The position numbers and the translations under genes were made by a program. The notes under the pieces are model-generated. The model saw only the letters and a program-made list of their open reading frames with translations, was not told where the DNA came from and made no database searches. From Poa pratensis (Eukaryota; Streptophyta; Magnoliopsida; Poales; Poaceae), in contig CAMZMU010000063.1 in assembly GCA_947311845.1 (NCBI GenBank), positions 124,281,296 to 124,345,295 of the forward strand: a DNA stretch of 64,000 bases. Direction: 5' to 3'. Shown in pieces: positions 54,436 to 64,000 of the stretch (within the stretch, counting starts at the first letter, position 1; every line of letters starts with the position of its first letter).

Positions 54436-55947
54436 CTAATTGGCATGTACGTGCAACGCACGTTTTTTATAATTAAAGGGGGGCAATTTACAAGTAGCAA
54501 ATATTGCACGTGCAATGCGCGTGTCGACTAATACATACACAAAAATTAGTCTGGTTTTAATAAATATTGATGTACAAATAAAATTGTTAAGCCAAAAAAT
54601 AATCAATTATTTGCACAATGTTTTATCTAGAAGGGTTGGTTGTCAACTTTTCCTACTACTATTTTGTACATTATTGAAAAAGCATATTTTTGTGTTCATA
54701 ACATTCATGTGTAAATGAGAATGATTCATAATATTTGGTAGAGGTTTGAGTTGTTTATTATTGGAATTTCTACCATGGTATTCATAAGTATGAAACCATC
54801 ATGCAGAATGTCACTTCATTAATATCCTAGCCTCAGCCAGCGAGAGCAGCACCACAGCTTTTGTGTCACCAGGTCCACGGTCCACCGCCCAAATTTCTGT
54901 TGACCTTCTCAATTCTCATGTGTCTGAAACATCAGCGAGCACAATCTAAAACGAAGCCCGCTGCAAGAGCAGCAGAGGTGCATCAGCTTCCTGGGCACGA
55001 TGGGCTGGCCGCTGTAGTGCTTCCTCATGTGGCCGCAAACAGTGACACGCCGCTTGCTCGGCTACTCGGTGCCGCAGACTATGCACGTGTGAAACATCAC
55101 CGGCCTGGCACCCCGTGGCAATCGACAACATCCTGGAGACTGGAGTTGGCGACGTACGGGCGTAGGGGATCGTGGGCGGAGGACGTCGGCCACCTCGTCT
55201 CCACGCCGGCCTACCTCGCGCCCCTCGTGCGACACCAGACGGACATGATCAAGCTCGTGGAGCTCCACCTCTCGGTGCTCGCTGGCCTCTCGCTCGCACT
55301 GCACAACACGAACACGAAGCGTCTCTTGGCCGGGCTCAATGCCGGTCCTCAAGCGCGTCCGCAACCTCGCCGCGCCTGCTTCCGTGCTCTCTTGGACACG
55401 CTCCGCCCCGTCGACATCCTCCTCTTAGACTTCCTACAGCCGTGGGCGGGGTGCCGGCGGTGCACTTCAGCACCTGCAGCGCCACGAAGTTCTTCATCCA
55501 CCATGTGAAGAGCGGCCCCAGCGCGTCCTGTTCGAGGCCGTGATCTCTGCGGAAGAGCCAAGCCATGCTGCCACGAGAAGACAAATCGTTTCTTTCTTTT
55601 CGCGGTGGCAATCTGAACGGGGACGGTGGAGCATGGGACGGGGACGAAGGCTAGGAGGATAAGGGTACGGAGGCAGTGGCGAGGAGGAGTAGGGGACGGG
55701 GACAGGGGCGGGGGCGAGGAGTGAATTATGGCAGGGGCCGGGGTCGGGGACGGGAACGGGGACGGCCGCCAGCTGCGAGGAGGAAGGGATCAAGATCTGT
55801 GTTTGGTGCTTAGATAAAGAAAAACAGTTTGACCCGGTCAAAGTTGTTTGGTGCTCGACATCAGGACAGTCTTGATCGTTTATTGACAATTGGACACATT
55901 AGATTTAATGTATCCCGACATGTTTGCTCTTTTAGTAATAGTATAGA
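54436..55947 (-). mobile_element. Helitron in intron 1 of ATG18-like copy 2
   Basis: On the minus strand the 5' end reads TCTATACTATTACTAAAAG and the 3' end has the hairpin CGTGC-GTT-GCACG shortly before a terminal TTAG (CTRR with one change). The insertion is between A and T with no target duplication. These are Helitron marks. The middle (about 54960-55760) is GC-rich and coding-like, with frames on both strands, so it probably carries captured gene fragments. No Rep/helicase is present, so it is non-autonomous. Confidence 0.75.
54960..55610. pseudogene. Probable captured gene fragment(s) in the Helitron
   Basis: GC-rich, coding-like sequence. On the + strand one frame gives HLVSTPAYLAPLVRHQ and MIKLVELHLSVLAGLSLALH, and another frame nearby NILETGVGDVR; on the minus strand there is LGPLFTWWMKNFVALQVLK. 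I do not recognise the donor genes. No start, stop and splice arrangement makes a full protein. Confidence 0.35.
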
Positions 55948-56521
55948 TACAAAAACTAGAAAGTATTGTTACGGTAGTGTATCTACTAATACTCATTGTA
56001 AGGTATTCATGTTCCATCGTGTGTCTGGCACTTGTTGCAGCTAAGGAGAGGCGCCGACAGAGCAGACATCCACTGCATCGTCTTCTCCCCAGACTCCAAA
56101 TGGTTGGCCGTCTCCAGTGACAAGGCGACGGTGCACGTTTTCAGGGTCGCCGACTTGGACCTCCCAAGCTCGACACCGGACGGTTACGTCGATGTCCTCC
56201 TGGCAGCGGCACCGCCGGCAGCGTCTCCTGCTGCGCCGGCAAAAGCCAACCAGGGCTCATCGCTGTCATTCTTGAAAGGTGCACGACGATCCTCATGCAA
56301 GAGAACCGCTGTCAGTGTTGTTTTGTCTCAAAAACTAATCAATGATGTTCTCTGATTGTGCAGGCTACTTGCCGAGCTACTTCAGTTCAGAGTGGTCGGT
56401 GGCCCAGTTCCGGCTCCCCGAAGGCGTCAAGTACTCGGTGGCGTTCGGGCGGCAAAAACCCAACACCATTCTCATCATCGGCACGGACGGAAGGTGCGTC
56501 GAAAAGCTAGAGGGAACCGAT

Positions 56522-57206
56522 TGTTAGAATACTTGTACAACACGAGTTAGAGATACGTTTGGTTTAGTATGACTTGCCTTGTACTCCAATCCTCTCTACC
56601 TCCTTGTACCTCTTTATATACCCCATGAGGGTCACCGTAATACACAACAGAAATTAGGGATTCTAAAACTTTCACATGGTATCAGAGCCATAGACGTGAG
56701 GGGGAGTGTTGAATATAAATATAATGCCTAGTCTCTTTCCATCAGTTCGGACTTTTGGTCTAGATGGCTAGTGCAGCAATTCTATATGGTATCAGAGCCA
56801 AGAGGTCTCAAGTTCGAGACCCCGCTCACGCGGATTAAAAAAAAAAAAGGAAAAAAGATCATGCGGCCCGCTCTTATCCCACGCTAAGGACTAAAATAGC
56901 CTAGACGTGAGGGGGAGTGTTGAATATAAATATATGCCTAGCCCCTTTCCATCAGTTCGGACTCTTGGTCTAAAAGGCTAGTGCAGCAATTCTATATGGT
57001 ATCAGAGCGAAGAGGTCTCGAGTTCGAGACCCCGCTCACGCGGATTTTAAAAAAAAGGAAAAAAAGATCCTGCGGCCCGCTCCTATCCCACACTAAGGAC
57101 TAAAATAGCCTAGACGTGAGGGGGAGTGTTGAATATAAATATAATGCCTAGTCTCTTTCCATCAGTTCGGATTTTTGGTCTAGATGGCTAGTGCAGCAAT
57201 TCTATA
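56522..57206 (+). mobile_element. Mosaic short-LTR element X: LTR A, then a TRIM array of three LTR B (TSD CCGAT)
   Basis: Target duplication CCGAT at 56517-56521 and 57207-57211. The order is: LTR A 56522-56676 (155 bp); 30 bp holding a primer-binding site (TGGTATCAGAGC) and a purine tract (GTGAGGGGGAG); LTR B1 56707-56786; 131 bp; LTR B2 56918-56996; 130 bp; LTR B3 57127-57206. Each B unit is followed by TGGTATCAGAGC and preceded by the purine tract. No coding region. It lies in intron 3 of ATG18-like copy 2; without it the intron would be about 130 bp, like the 124 bp of copy 1. Confidence 0.92.
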
Positions 57207-57395
57207 CCGATCTCGCCTGTAATTTTATTTGCCCTGAATTTGGTTTAGGATTCGAATGGTGGAGTGCACTCTCTGACGACCTTTTGTCACTTGGAATGTT
57301 TTTGCTCGTGCAGCTTCTACCGGTGCCTTTTCGACCCCGAGAACGCAGGCGACATGGTGCAGATGGAGCACAGGAAATTCATGAAGATCAAGTAG

Positions 57396-57688
57396 TAGTG
57401 GTGAGGCGGCAAGAGAATTATCGGTCCAGCCGGAAAGCCTAGCCATTTATATACGCGGCTACTGTTAAGTTTGTCCTAGTTCCGTTTGTCCCAAACAGTA
57501 GACGCATGCTTTGCTCCTCGAGCATGTTGATGCAAAGATCGTGTGGCGGGTGGTTGTACAAATAAGAGATCAAATTAAAGTTATCAGAACAAAAAAAAAC
57601 TGAACGAAGCAATTAATCCCCGCTTGGATTGAAACCACGCTATACTTGCCCGTGAAATATTCCGAGATAGACCAAGATCCCTAAATCA
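57396..57688. other. 3' flank of ATG18-like copy 2
   Basis: Likely 3' UTR and spacer. No gene or repeat boundary is seen before the MULE-like element. Confidence 0.4.
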
Positions 57689-57697
57689 TTTGGTGTT

Positions 57698-59013
57698 GGA
57701 AAGAAGTCCACATAACCCCCTAACTTTCAGTTTTGGGTCGATAAGCCCCCTAACTCTAAACTGGAGCAAATGACCCCCCGTAAGTATTCAATAGCGTGCA
57801 AATTACCCCCATGGAGCTGTTTTGGACACGGTGGACGGTGGTTTAGCCATGTTGGACAGTGGTTTGCACACGTAGGGTACAAATAACACCCCTATCTTTC
57901 CTCCTCGCCGTCTCCGCCCGCATTCGTTCCCCTTTTCTGCTCCTCCGCCGCTAACCGCCGCAATCGATCGCCTCTTCCTCAGCCGCACCCAAATCCGGCC
58001 TGCCAAAACCTAAAAACCTCTCCTTTTACAGATAACCGAACTAGTCAAAACCTGTTCCAGGTCCATGGCGCGCTCCGGCGTCTCGGCAAGGCAGAGGCGG
58101 ATGAGCGGCCAGAGGCGCGGGAGGTCCAAGAACGGCGTCGCCGCCACGCACTCTACAGCTGCCGGAGAGCGACGAAGAAGAGGAGAGCGGCGGCGCGGGT
58201 CAGGATGTGTCCAATCGTCGAACGGCTGGCGGCTGCCTGCGAACTCGACGCCACCTGCACTCTACAGCTGCCGTAGTTTAATCCTTTGAGCGCGGAAGGC
58301 CAGCACCTCCTCCAGCGCACACACACGCCGCACGCCGCCAAGTCGAAGCACGATGCGCAGGGCAGCAGACTATCCACGACACCAGCCCAATGTCCGGTCC
58401 ACTCCAATGTCTTTTTCTTTCCCAGGCCGCCTTCGTTTTCTTGCCGCATGCGCACATGGCCAGGAGATGGCCAGCTTCTAACCGAACCATCCAGCAGCTA
58501 GGATGCTAGCTTAGCTAAGCGTGCCTTGCCCAATTCATCCAGCTAGTTGCTTGCTTGCTTAGCTAGAACACGAGTGTGTGCGCGTCCCGGCTCGACCGTC
58601 AGTCGCACCGCCGTCCTTGTTTTGGCCTTCTACTGCGACTCGCTGCGTTCGAGGACGGTATGGGGATGCAGCACGCCAGCATCACGACATGGCCACGGAG
58701 ATGCGTATCATCGCCGATCCGGCCACGGAGCGGAGACGGAGGCGATGGTGCTCGACCTCGACGGATTTGGGGGAGAGCAGAGGCGGAACGGACAAGGGGA
58801 ATTGGGGAGAAAAGTTATGAAGGTTATTTGACCCCTAGGTGGCCTAAACCGGAGTCCACTGTGACTAAAACCACTGCCACCGTGTCCAAATCAGCTCTAA
58901 GGGGGGAAATTGCCTGGTTTTGCAAAGTTAGGGGGGTCATTTGCTCTAGTTAGAAGTTGGAGGGGTCTAACGACCGAAACACGAAAGATAGGGGGGTTAT
59001 GTGGACTTCTTTC
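57698..59013. mobile_element. MULE-like element 2 (TSD TTTGGTGTT)
   Basis: The ends are GGAAAGAAGTCCACATAACC and its inverted complement, continued by CCCCCTAACTTTC-like inverted sequence. The 9-bp target duplication TTTGGTGTT is at 57689-57697 and 59014-59022. The inside (about 57900-58800) is GC-rich with ATG-led but unrecognised frames, including one from 58065; this would suit a Pack-MULE with captured host sequence, but no donor is known to me. No transposase. Confidence 0.85.
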
Positions 59014-59022
59014 TTTGGTGTT

Positions 59023-59635
59023 TCTGTTTCCCTTTTCACGTGCTCCCGTCCATTATAACCTGAAAATCCATGGCCCTTGTCAGGTCCCATCTAGAATCCG
59101 AAAGAGAGAGAATTGCGCGGCCAACACCGCTTTGCTGAGCTCATATCCCTTGTCAGGTCCCATGTAGAATCCGAAAGAGAGAATTGCGCGGCCGACACTG
59201 CTTTGCTGAGCTCGATGACAGCTCGATGACAGCGTAAGATAGGGAAGATGGCGAGCATGGCCTGGAATAAGTACTGCAACAAAATATGAACTTTAATAGC
59301 ATATTGTTCTCCCTCCATGTACACACGTCAGTGCATTGTTTTTACTTCTCACTTGCAAAGAGAATAACAGAAATTATCATAACACTTCAATGAAAACCAG
59401 CATAATACATCGGGTAAACTCACAGGCTTGCCTGTGCTAGAGACTTAGGAAACAAAATGACCAGGTAGATTAAAAGTTCTAGAAAGTTGAAACGTCACAC
59501 TTCAATGGCTAGAAGTTTGCTATACACTATTTGTTTAGCTCAGTGTCATCATGTGAACGGTCTTTGGTTTGCTCATTTTCCTGTAGTATGGCCTTTGCCC
59601 TGGTTGTGCATTACATCTAAACGAATTTGTAAGTC
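59023..59635. other. Spacer between MULE-like element 2 and mosaic element Y
   Basis: It contains the 73-bp tandem duplication at 59074-59215. The words TGAACTTTAATAGCA and TACTGCAACAAA also occur at about 63750-63785, hinting at a shared decayed repeat. No gene. Confidence 0.45.
59074..59215. repeat. 73-bp tandem duplication
   Basis: CCCTTGTCAGGTCCCAT.TAGAATCC...CTTTGCTGAGCTC occurs at 59074-59146 and again from 59147 with minor changes. A direct GCTCGATGACA doublet follows at about 59210-59231. Confidence 0.85.
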
Positions 59636-59640
59636 TTGCA

Positions 59641-61295
59641 TGTGAAAGTTTTAGAATCCCTAATTTCTGTTGTGTATTACGGTGACCCTCATGGGGTATA
59701 TAAAGAGGTACAAGGAGGTAGAGAGGATTGGAGTACAAGGCAAGTCATACTAAACCAAACATATCTCTAACTCGTGTTGTACAAGTATTCTAACATTCCC
59801 CCTCAGTCGTAGCGGGAGTGAAACGAACGATTGCGACTGGAGAAGTCTTGTGCGTCCGTCGCCTCCTCCACCTTGTCATCATCGCCGTCCCCTTCTGGTT
59901 CCTTCTCTTCCCTCCCGCAGTCACAGCGGGAGTGTCATGGACGCAAGGGATGACGCGGATGCTGTCGACTGGAGCTCTTGAGTTGCTGTAGACGTGTGTA
60001 TGATGTTGATGTCGAGGTAGCTGAGCGTGATGTAGCCGTGGTCGAGATTGTCGCGGTTGGTGTAGCCGATAGAGCCGAAGGCGCAAAAAAAAATTGCGTG
60101 GTTTTGTGTCGTAGAGTTTTGGGTTTTGTGCGGCGGCGGCAGGGATCTGCGGCGGCGGCAGGTTTTGTGTCGTAACGCGGCGGCGGCAGGGATTCTGCGG
60201 CGGCGGCGGGTTTTTACCAGGCGGGCGAGGCGATTGTATGATCGCCCTAGCAGAGCGCCGGCGGGTTTTTAGGCGGCGGCGGCAGGGTTTCTGCGGCGGC
60301 GGCGGGTTTTTAGGTTGTCATTGGCGGCGTGCGGCGGCAACTCGCGTGTGAGTGGCGGCGGCAGGCGGCGGGGTTTTTTTTTTTTTTTTTTTTTTGGCGG
60401 CAAGCGGCTTGACTCGCGTGATGTAGATCTTGGCGTTGATTTGTGTTGTCGGTGTAGAGCTCGACGAAGATCTTGGTGTAATCGTACAGCTTGACGTAGT
60501 TGTTCGGGTCGGTGTAGATCGGCGGTGATGTTGAAGACGTGTACATGTGCAGCAGCATGTCGGTGTAGATCGGCGGTGATGTTGATGTAGTCTGTCCGGC
60601 CCGGACTGATTTCATGTAGCAGGATGGCATGCATACATCTATCAGTGCATGAGATCTCTTGGTTCATACCAGCATGGCATGGAGTCGATGCTTGAAGTCC
60701 CACGTCCATGCATGAAGTGGATGTTGCTGCAACCAACGTGGTGATGCCGGGCCGTGGGAATCTGAGTCCTGGAGACGGATGCTGGGCGTGCGTGATGTGG
60801 CCGGCGCTGGGTGATGCAGATCGAGAATCGTGCGTCTTGGACTGTCCTCTGTGCGCGCGTCTGCTGCCGGGCGGAGTCGTCGTGGCCGCTGCGTGGTCCG
60901 CGCTACCGTGACGTGTTGATGTCGATCACAGGCGCAGACGCCGATGCAGTATGAGGGCCGCCATCAATTTTGCACAGATTTTCGCCGGAGGAGGATCACG
61001 AAAGATTTAGCGATTTATTTGGCTAAAGTGGATCTAATCTAAATATGGGATTGAAAATTTCGAAATTGCATCTAAAGAAATCTAAAGAACCGATTAGATC
61101 TTTGATCTAAACCGGGTGCCGCGCCCCCGGGGAGAGATCTCCCCGGGGGCGGCGAGCGATGCGGAAGTGGTGGAGAACCTAGGATCGGCGCCGCGAGGCT
61201 AACCGCTCTGATACCATGTGGAATTGCTGCACTAGCCTTTTAGACCAAGAGTCCGAACTGATGGAAAGGGGCTAGGCATATATTTATATTCAACA
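59641..61295 (-). mobile_element. Mosaic short-LTR element Y: 5' LTR B, 3' LTR A (TSD TTGCA)
   Basis: Target duplication TTGCA at 59636-59640 and 61296-61300. On the minus strand: LTR B (61217-61295, 79 bp), primer-binding site TGGTATCAGAGC (61205-61216), a 1.4-kb non-coding inside homologous to the family A' element at 35518-37436, a purine tract TGAGGGGGAA, then LTR A (59641-59795, 155 bp). By my reading LTR A differs from that of element X at one base, and LTR B from X's B2 at two bases near the end. The inside has GGC/GCG runs (60120-60370) and a T-run (60373-60394). Confidence 0.92.
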
Positions 61296-61300
61296 TTGCA

Positions 61301-62057
61301 ATTGTGTGAAAGTTGTGGCAAGTGCAAAGTGCATCATTGTGGCATGCATGGGCAAGGATACAGTGTTGATATGTCATCTATTTTTCTTTCTTACTAAGCT
61401 TATGTTACCATCATATGTGATATTCGTGTTTTTTTATCCTTATAATATATAGCTGCCTTATCAACTAGCCAAGCAACGCTTACTGTACCAGTGTTTTCTT
61501 GATCTATTGAAGATGTGTGATACAGGTGGCGTTGTGTACCTTCAACAAGCTGTCCGTGTGGAAATGGTGATCCGGTACGGCACCGGTGTTCCCAAGCTGC
61601 CATTATCGGATAACGTCATCACCGACATTTCCAGCCTAGTCTTCCCTCATTGAGGCCCTCACTGGGATGTGTGCATGCACCGAGTTCTCTAAGAGGAAAG
61701 GAGCATACATAACACTTGCTCTGTACGATGCAAAAGGAGTGTCACAGTTTCAATACAAATTATTCCGTGAAGTAGCTGAATAATTTGCAATAAAATAAAT
61801 TGAGGCTGTATGCATCAAGCGATGCAGAGGCCATGGTATTGTTCCCCATTTCGGAAAAAAAAAGTAAAATGCATATATATATATATATCTGACGCTGCAA
61901 CCAAGTGTGTGACTATACTTGAAACTGTGATCTGAATAATAGCTGGACAGTGCCAGGACACTTCTTTTGTTCGATGCAGAGTTAATACTGCAAAAAGAAA
62001 GATCGGGGTGGCAACCTTCACAACCAGGTTGAACTCCTATTTGTCAACGATTCAGCC
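61301..62057. other. Intergenic DNA
   Basis: No gene is recognised. A (TA)n run lies at about 61871-61888. About 61525-61655 looks weakly coding in short frames without a family match. Confidence 0.4.
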
Positions 62058-62068
62058 AAGACATCTTT

Positions 62069-63413
62069 TTTTTTTTTGACTATAACTTCGGCGGGCTTTA
62101 AGCCAGCCTGAACTTTATATTACCTTTTGAAATCACAGGGTTTGGCGATCATTACAGAGAGGGGGAAAATACAGACAACTTGTTCAGGGTGGCTCAAAGG
62201 AGAGACACCAAGATTGGAGGAGCTGAACAACCGGAGCAGAATTACATCTGTAGGCGCATAGGCGAACATCTTCAAGACATCTAGCGCGGACAGTAGACAG
62301 CGGTTCAGCAATGGCGTTGAAGACCTTGGCGTTGCGCCGTTTCCAGATACTCCAGGCGATGGCAGTGCAGATAGTGGCCTCGGCGTAGCTGCGACTGCGA
62401 TGACGCCATAGGTCCTGAACCGATTCAATTTGATGTGTGCTGTTCGGGTAGAAGATCTCCCAGACTTCTTTAACTTTGTGGCACCCGACCAAGAGGTGGT
62501 TGACATCTTCAGCGTGAGAGCAGCAGGGGCAGCATGGCGAGGCAGCAAGATTATGGCGGAATCTGCGGTCGTTGGTCGGGAGACGGCGGCGACGCACCAG
62601 CCAATTGAAGATCCTGCAATTAAGAGGAGCAGCGTTTCTCCAAACCTTTTCGGCCTGTCATCAGTCGGAACAAGCTTTAAAAAATTGGCATAACAATCTT
62701 TGTCCGTGAAGGGTTTTTGGGAGGAGCGGCAAACACGGTAGTCAGCGAGACAAGGTCACGGCTGGCCCGAGAAGAGAGGCGAGGAACCAGGGAAAGGGAA
62801 AGGTTGGAATTTAGAACAGCAGCCACCTGTGCGTGAGGCCTAGTGGTGTGAGAGAAGAGAGCAGGGTAGCGATCACAGAGAGGGGAGTCGCCGTTCCAGC
62901 AGTCAAGCCAGAAGGCAGTATGAGAACCCTTCCCCACAGAGACAGTGGAGTGAGAGCGGAAGGAAGAGAGGCTGGCGACAATGCATTTCCACATAGGCGA
63001 GTCAAGGCGGTGGCTCTCGCCAAAGTCCCTGGAAGCAGACCACCTGTATTGGCGGTGGAACCAAAGATTCCAGGGGGCGTCGGAAGGAGAATGGAGTTTT
63101 GACAGGAATTTGGAGAGGAGGGCAGAGTTTTGGTAGGGGAGGGAGAGGACCCCAAGACCTCCGAGGTTCTTTGGCTTGCAGACTTCGTCCCAAGCCACTT
63201 TGCAATGTCCGCCAGAGCAACTCTCCTCTCCAGTCCAGAGAAATGCCCTGCGTCGTTTATCAATGGCTTCCACAACACCAGCAGGAAGAAGCCCGGCACT
63301 CATGGCATGTGTGAATTTGGCTGTAATAACAGAGTTGACAAGAATTAGATGCCCGCCGATGGGAAGAGAGCGACCCCGCCATCCAGAGAGGTGGAGATCA
63401 CATTTAGCAATGA
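62069..63413 (-). mobile_element. 5'-truncated LINE (TSD AAGACATCTTT)
   Basis: Target duplication AAGACATCTTT at 62058-62068 and 63414-63424; the A-tail is the T-run at 62069-62077. On the minus strand the sequence starts in the post-RT region (DLHLSGWRGRSLPIGGHLIL), then CKPKNLGGLGVLSL and QNSALLSKFLSKLH, and ends with a zf-RVT-like domain (CCPCCSHAEDVNHLLVGCHKV, about 62450-62550). A frame break separates the two parts near 62680. Only the last 1.35 kb of ORF2 are present. Confidence 0.88.
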
Positions 63414-63424
63414 AAGACATCTTT

Positions 63425-64000
63425 CTCAATCCATCTTTTAATTTACCACCAGAAGTATCGAAGATTGCAAGCATAGGATGATCAGTTCACAAGTCACATG
63501 AGAGGTCTGAAATCCCACCATCTAACAGAAAATGTTTTGCTACTATACATGGAAGAATAAATCATCAAAAGACTCAAATTATCACAAGATGGACAACTTC
63601 TATCTCCTTGTCATCATCTGTTGGTCCATTTTTATTTGGCCAGAATGCTTTCGTAGTAACTAAACAAAGATTGGTATTGATCTTCAAAGGATCTTTAGAA
63701 ACACATAAATGATCCATGAAACCAAAACGTGAACATGCCATGATACAGAGGATGAACTTTAATAGCACATACTGCAACAAACTATATGTACATGTCAACT
63801 CTTGTGATTAGTAACCATGACCTGGAATCAGTACAGAGCTAGTGCCCCATCAAACAAAAATAAAAGTACAGAGCTAGTGCTATTTTCAGAACCACCCTTC
63901 CGTATTTCGATTTGCTAGATTCTCAAGTTCAAGCAAAAACAACCTAAAATAATTTCCGGAACCATGTTTGGTTTCTGTTCACATTGTGCATTTGCCTCTA
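63425..64000. other. Intergenic DNA at the right edge
   Basis: AT-rich, no gene recognised. It resumes the sequence interrupted by the truncated LINE. Confidence 0.4.

Larger units (their letters stand above)
53873..57395 (+). pseudogene. PROPPIN / ATG18-like WD40 gene, copy 2, 5' part lost
   Basis: Exons about 53873-54319, 56041-56278, 56364-56493 and 57314-57395, all with GT/AG borders; the total is 298 codons. From TGPNPLGLCAV on it follows copy 1: [26 protein letters not shown], then L-R-R-G at the start of exon 2, [41 protein letters not shown] and a native C-terminus FRKFMKIK-like (EHRKFMKIK). The first three or so blades of copy 1 are missing; upstream the ATG-led frame reads unrelated sequence that starts 10 bp after a MULE-like element. 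Intron 1 holds a Helitron and intron 3 a mosaic LTR element. The splice sites are kept, so an RNA may still be made, but a seven-bladed propeller cannot form. Confidence 0.75.

Noticed and set aside
56517..61300. Simple inversion between two integrated elements as the cause of the mixed LTRs
   Set aside because: An inversion would leave each element with one CCGAT and one TTGCA flank; instead each has a matched pair, and exon 4 between them is in normal orientation.

Overview
This is nuclear DNA from a grass. The make-up of the repeats (CACTA elements with 3-bp target duplications, Stowaway MITEs, nested LINEs, very short LTR retroelements, a Helitron) and the high-GC single-exon genes in AT-rich flanks point to a large-genome Pooideae grass of the wheat/barley group; the group is inferred, not proven. 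I see no bacterial, organellar or viral gene set.

Two small host gene families make up the genic content, all on the + strand. The first is a cluster of four intronless genes for SRC2-like C2-domain proteins (2816-3604, 10266-10967, 32848-34728, 41676-42683). Genes 1 and 2 come from one segmental duplication that includes promoter and 3' flank; genes 3 and 4 are a more distant pair with longer Pro-rich tails. All four have the same TATA-like decamer CTATACATAC about 90-117 bp before the ATG. The gene 2 promoter also carries three perfect heat-shock-element-like motifs. The second family is a tandem pair of PROPPIN/ATG18-like beta-propeller genes (43929-45491 and about 53873-57395) with the L-R-R-G lipid-binding motif at the start of exon 2. 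Copy 1 is essentially complete; copy 2 has lost its 5' part.

The rest is mostly transposons, many of them bounded to the base by target-site duplications. In order: a CACTA carrying an AP2/ERF-like gene (5008-9265, TSD AGA); a 10.2-kb CACTA with a gutted transposase and a Ulp1-like protease gene (11435-21673, TSD CAG); a truncated LINE (about 23091-31684) split by a full-length LINE (24006-30144, 13-bp TSD); a poly(A) retroelement inserted exactly at the stop codon of C2 gene 3, itself split by a short LTR element (35518-37436, TSD GTGTG); a CACTA whose terminal CACTAG supplies the stop codon of ATG18-like copy 1 (45486-48093, TSD TTC) and which contains 5S-rRNA-derived sequence; a solo-LTR-like block (49228-51371); a Stowaway MITE; two MULE-like elements with 9-bp TSDs; a Helitron in intron 1 of ATG18-like copy 2; and a truncated LINE near the right end.

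The most unusual signal is a pair of mosaic short LTR retroelements (56522-57206 and 59641-61295). Each has an LTR of one family at one end and of a second family at the other, yet each has its own perfect 5-bp TSD. Their arrangements are what a reciprocal exchange at the primer-binding site would give.
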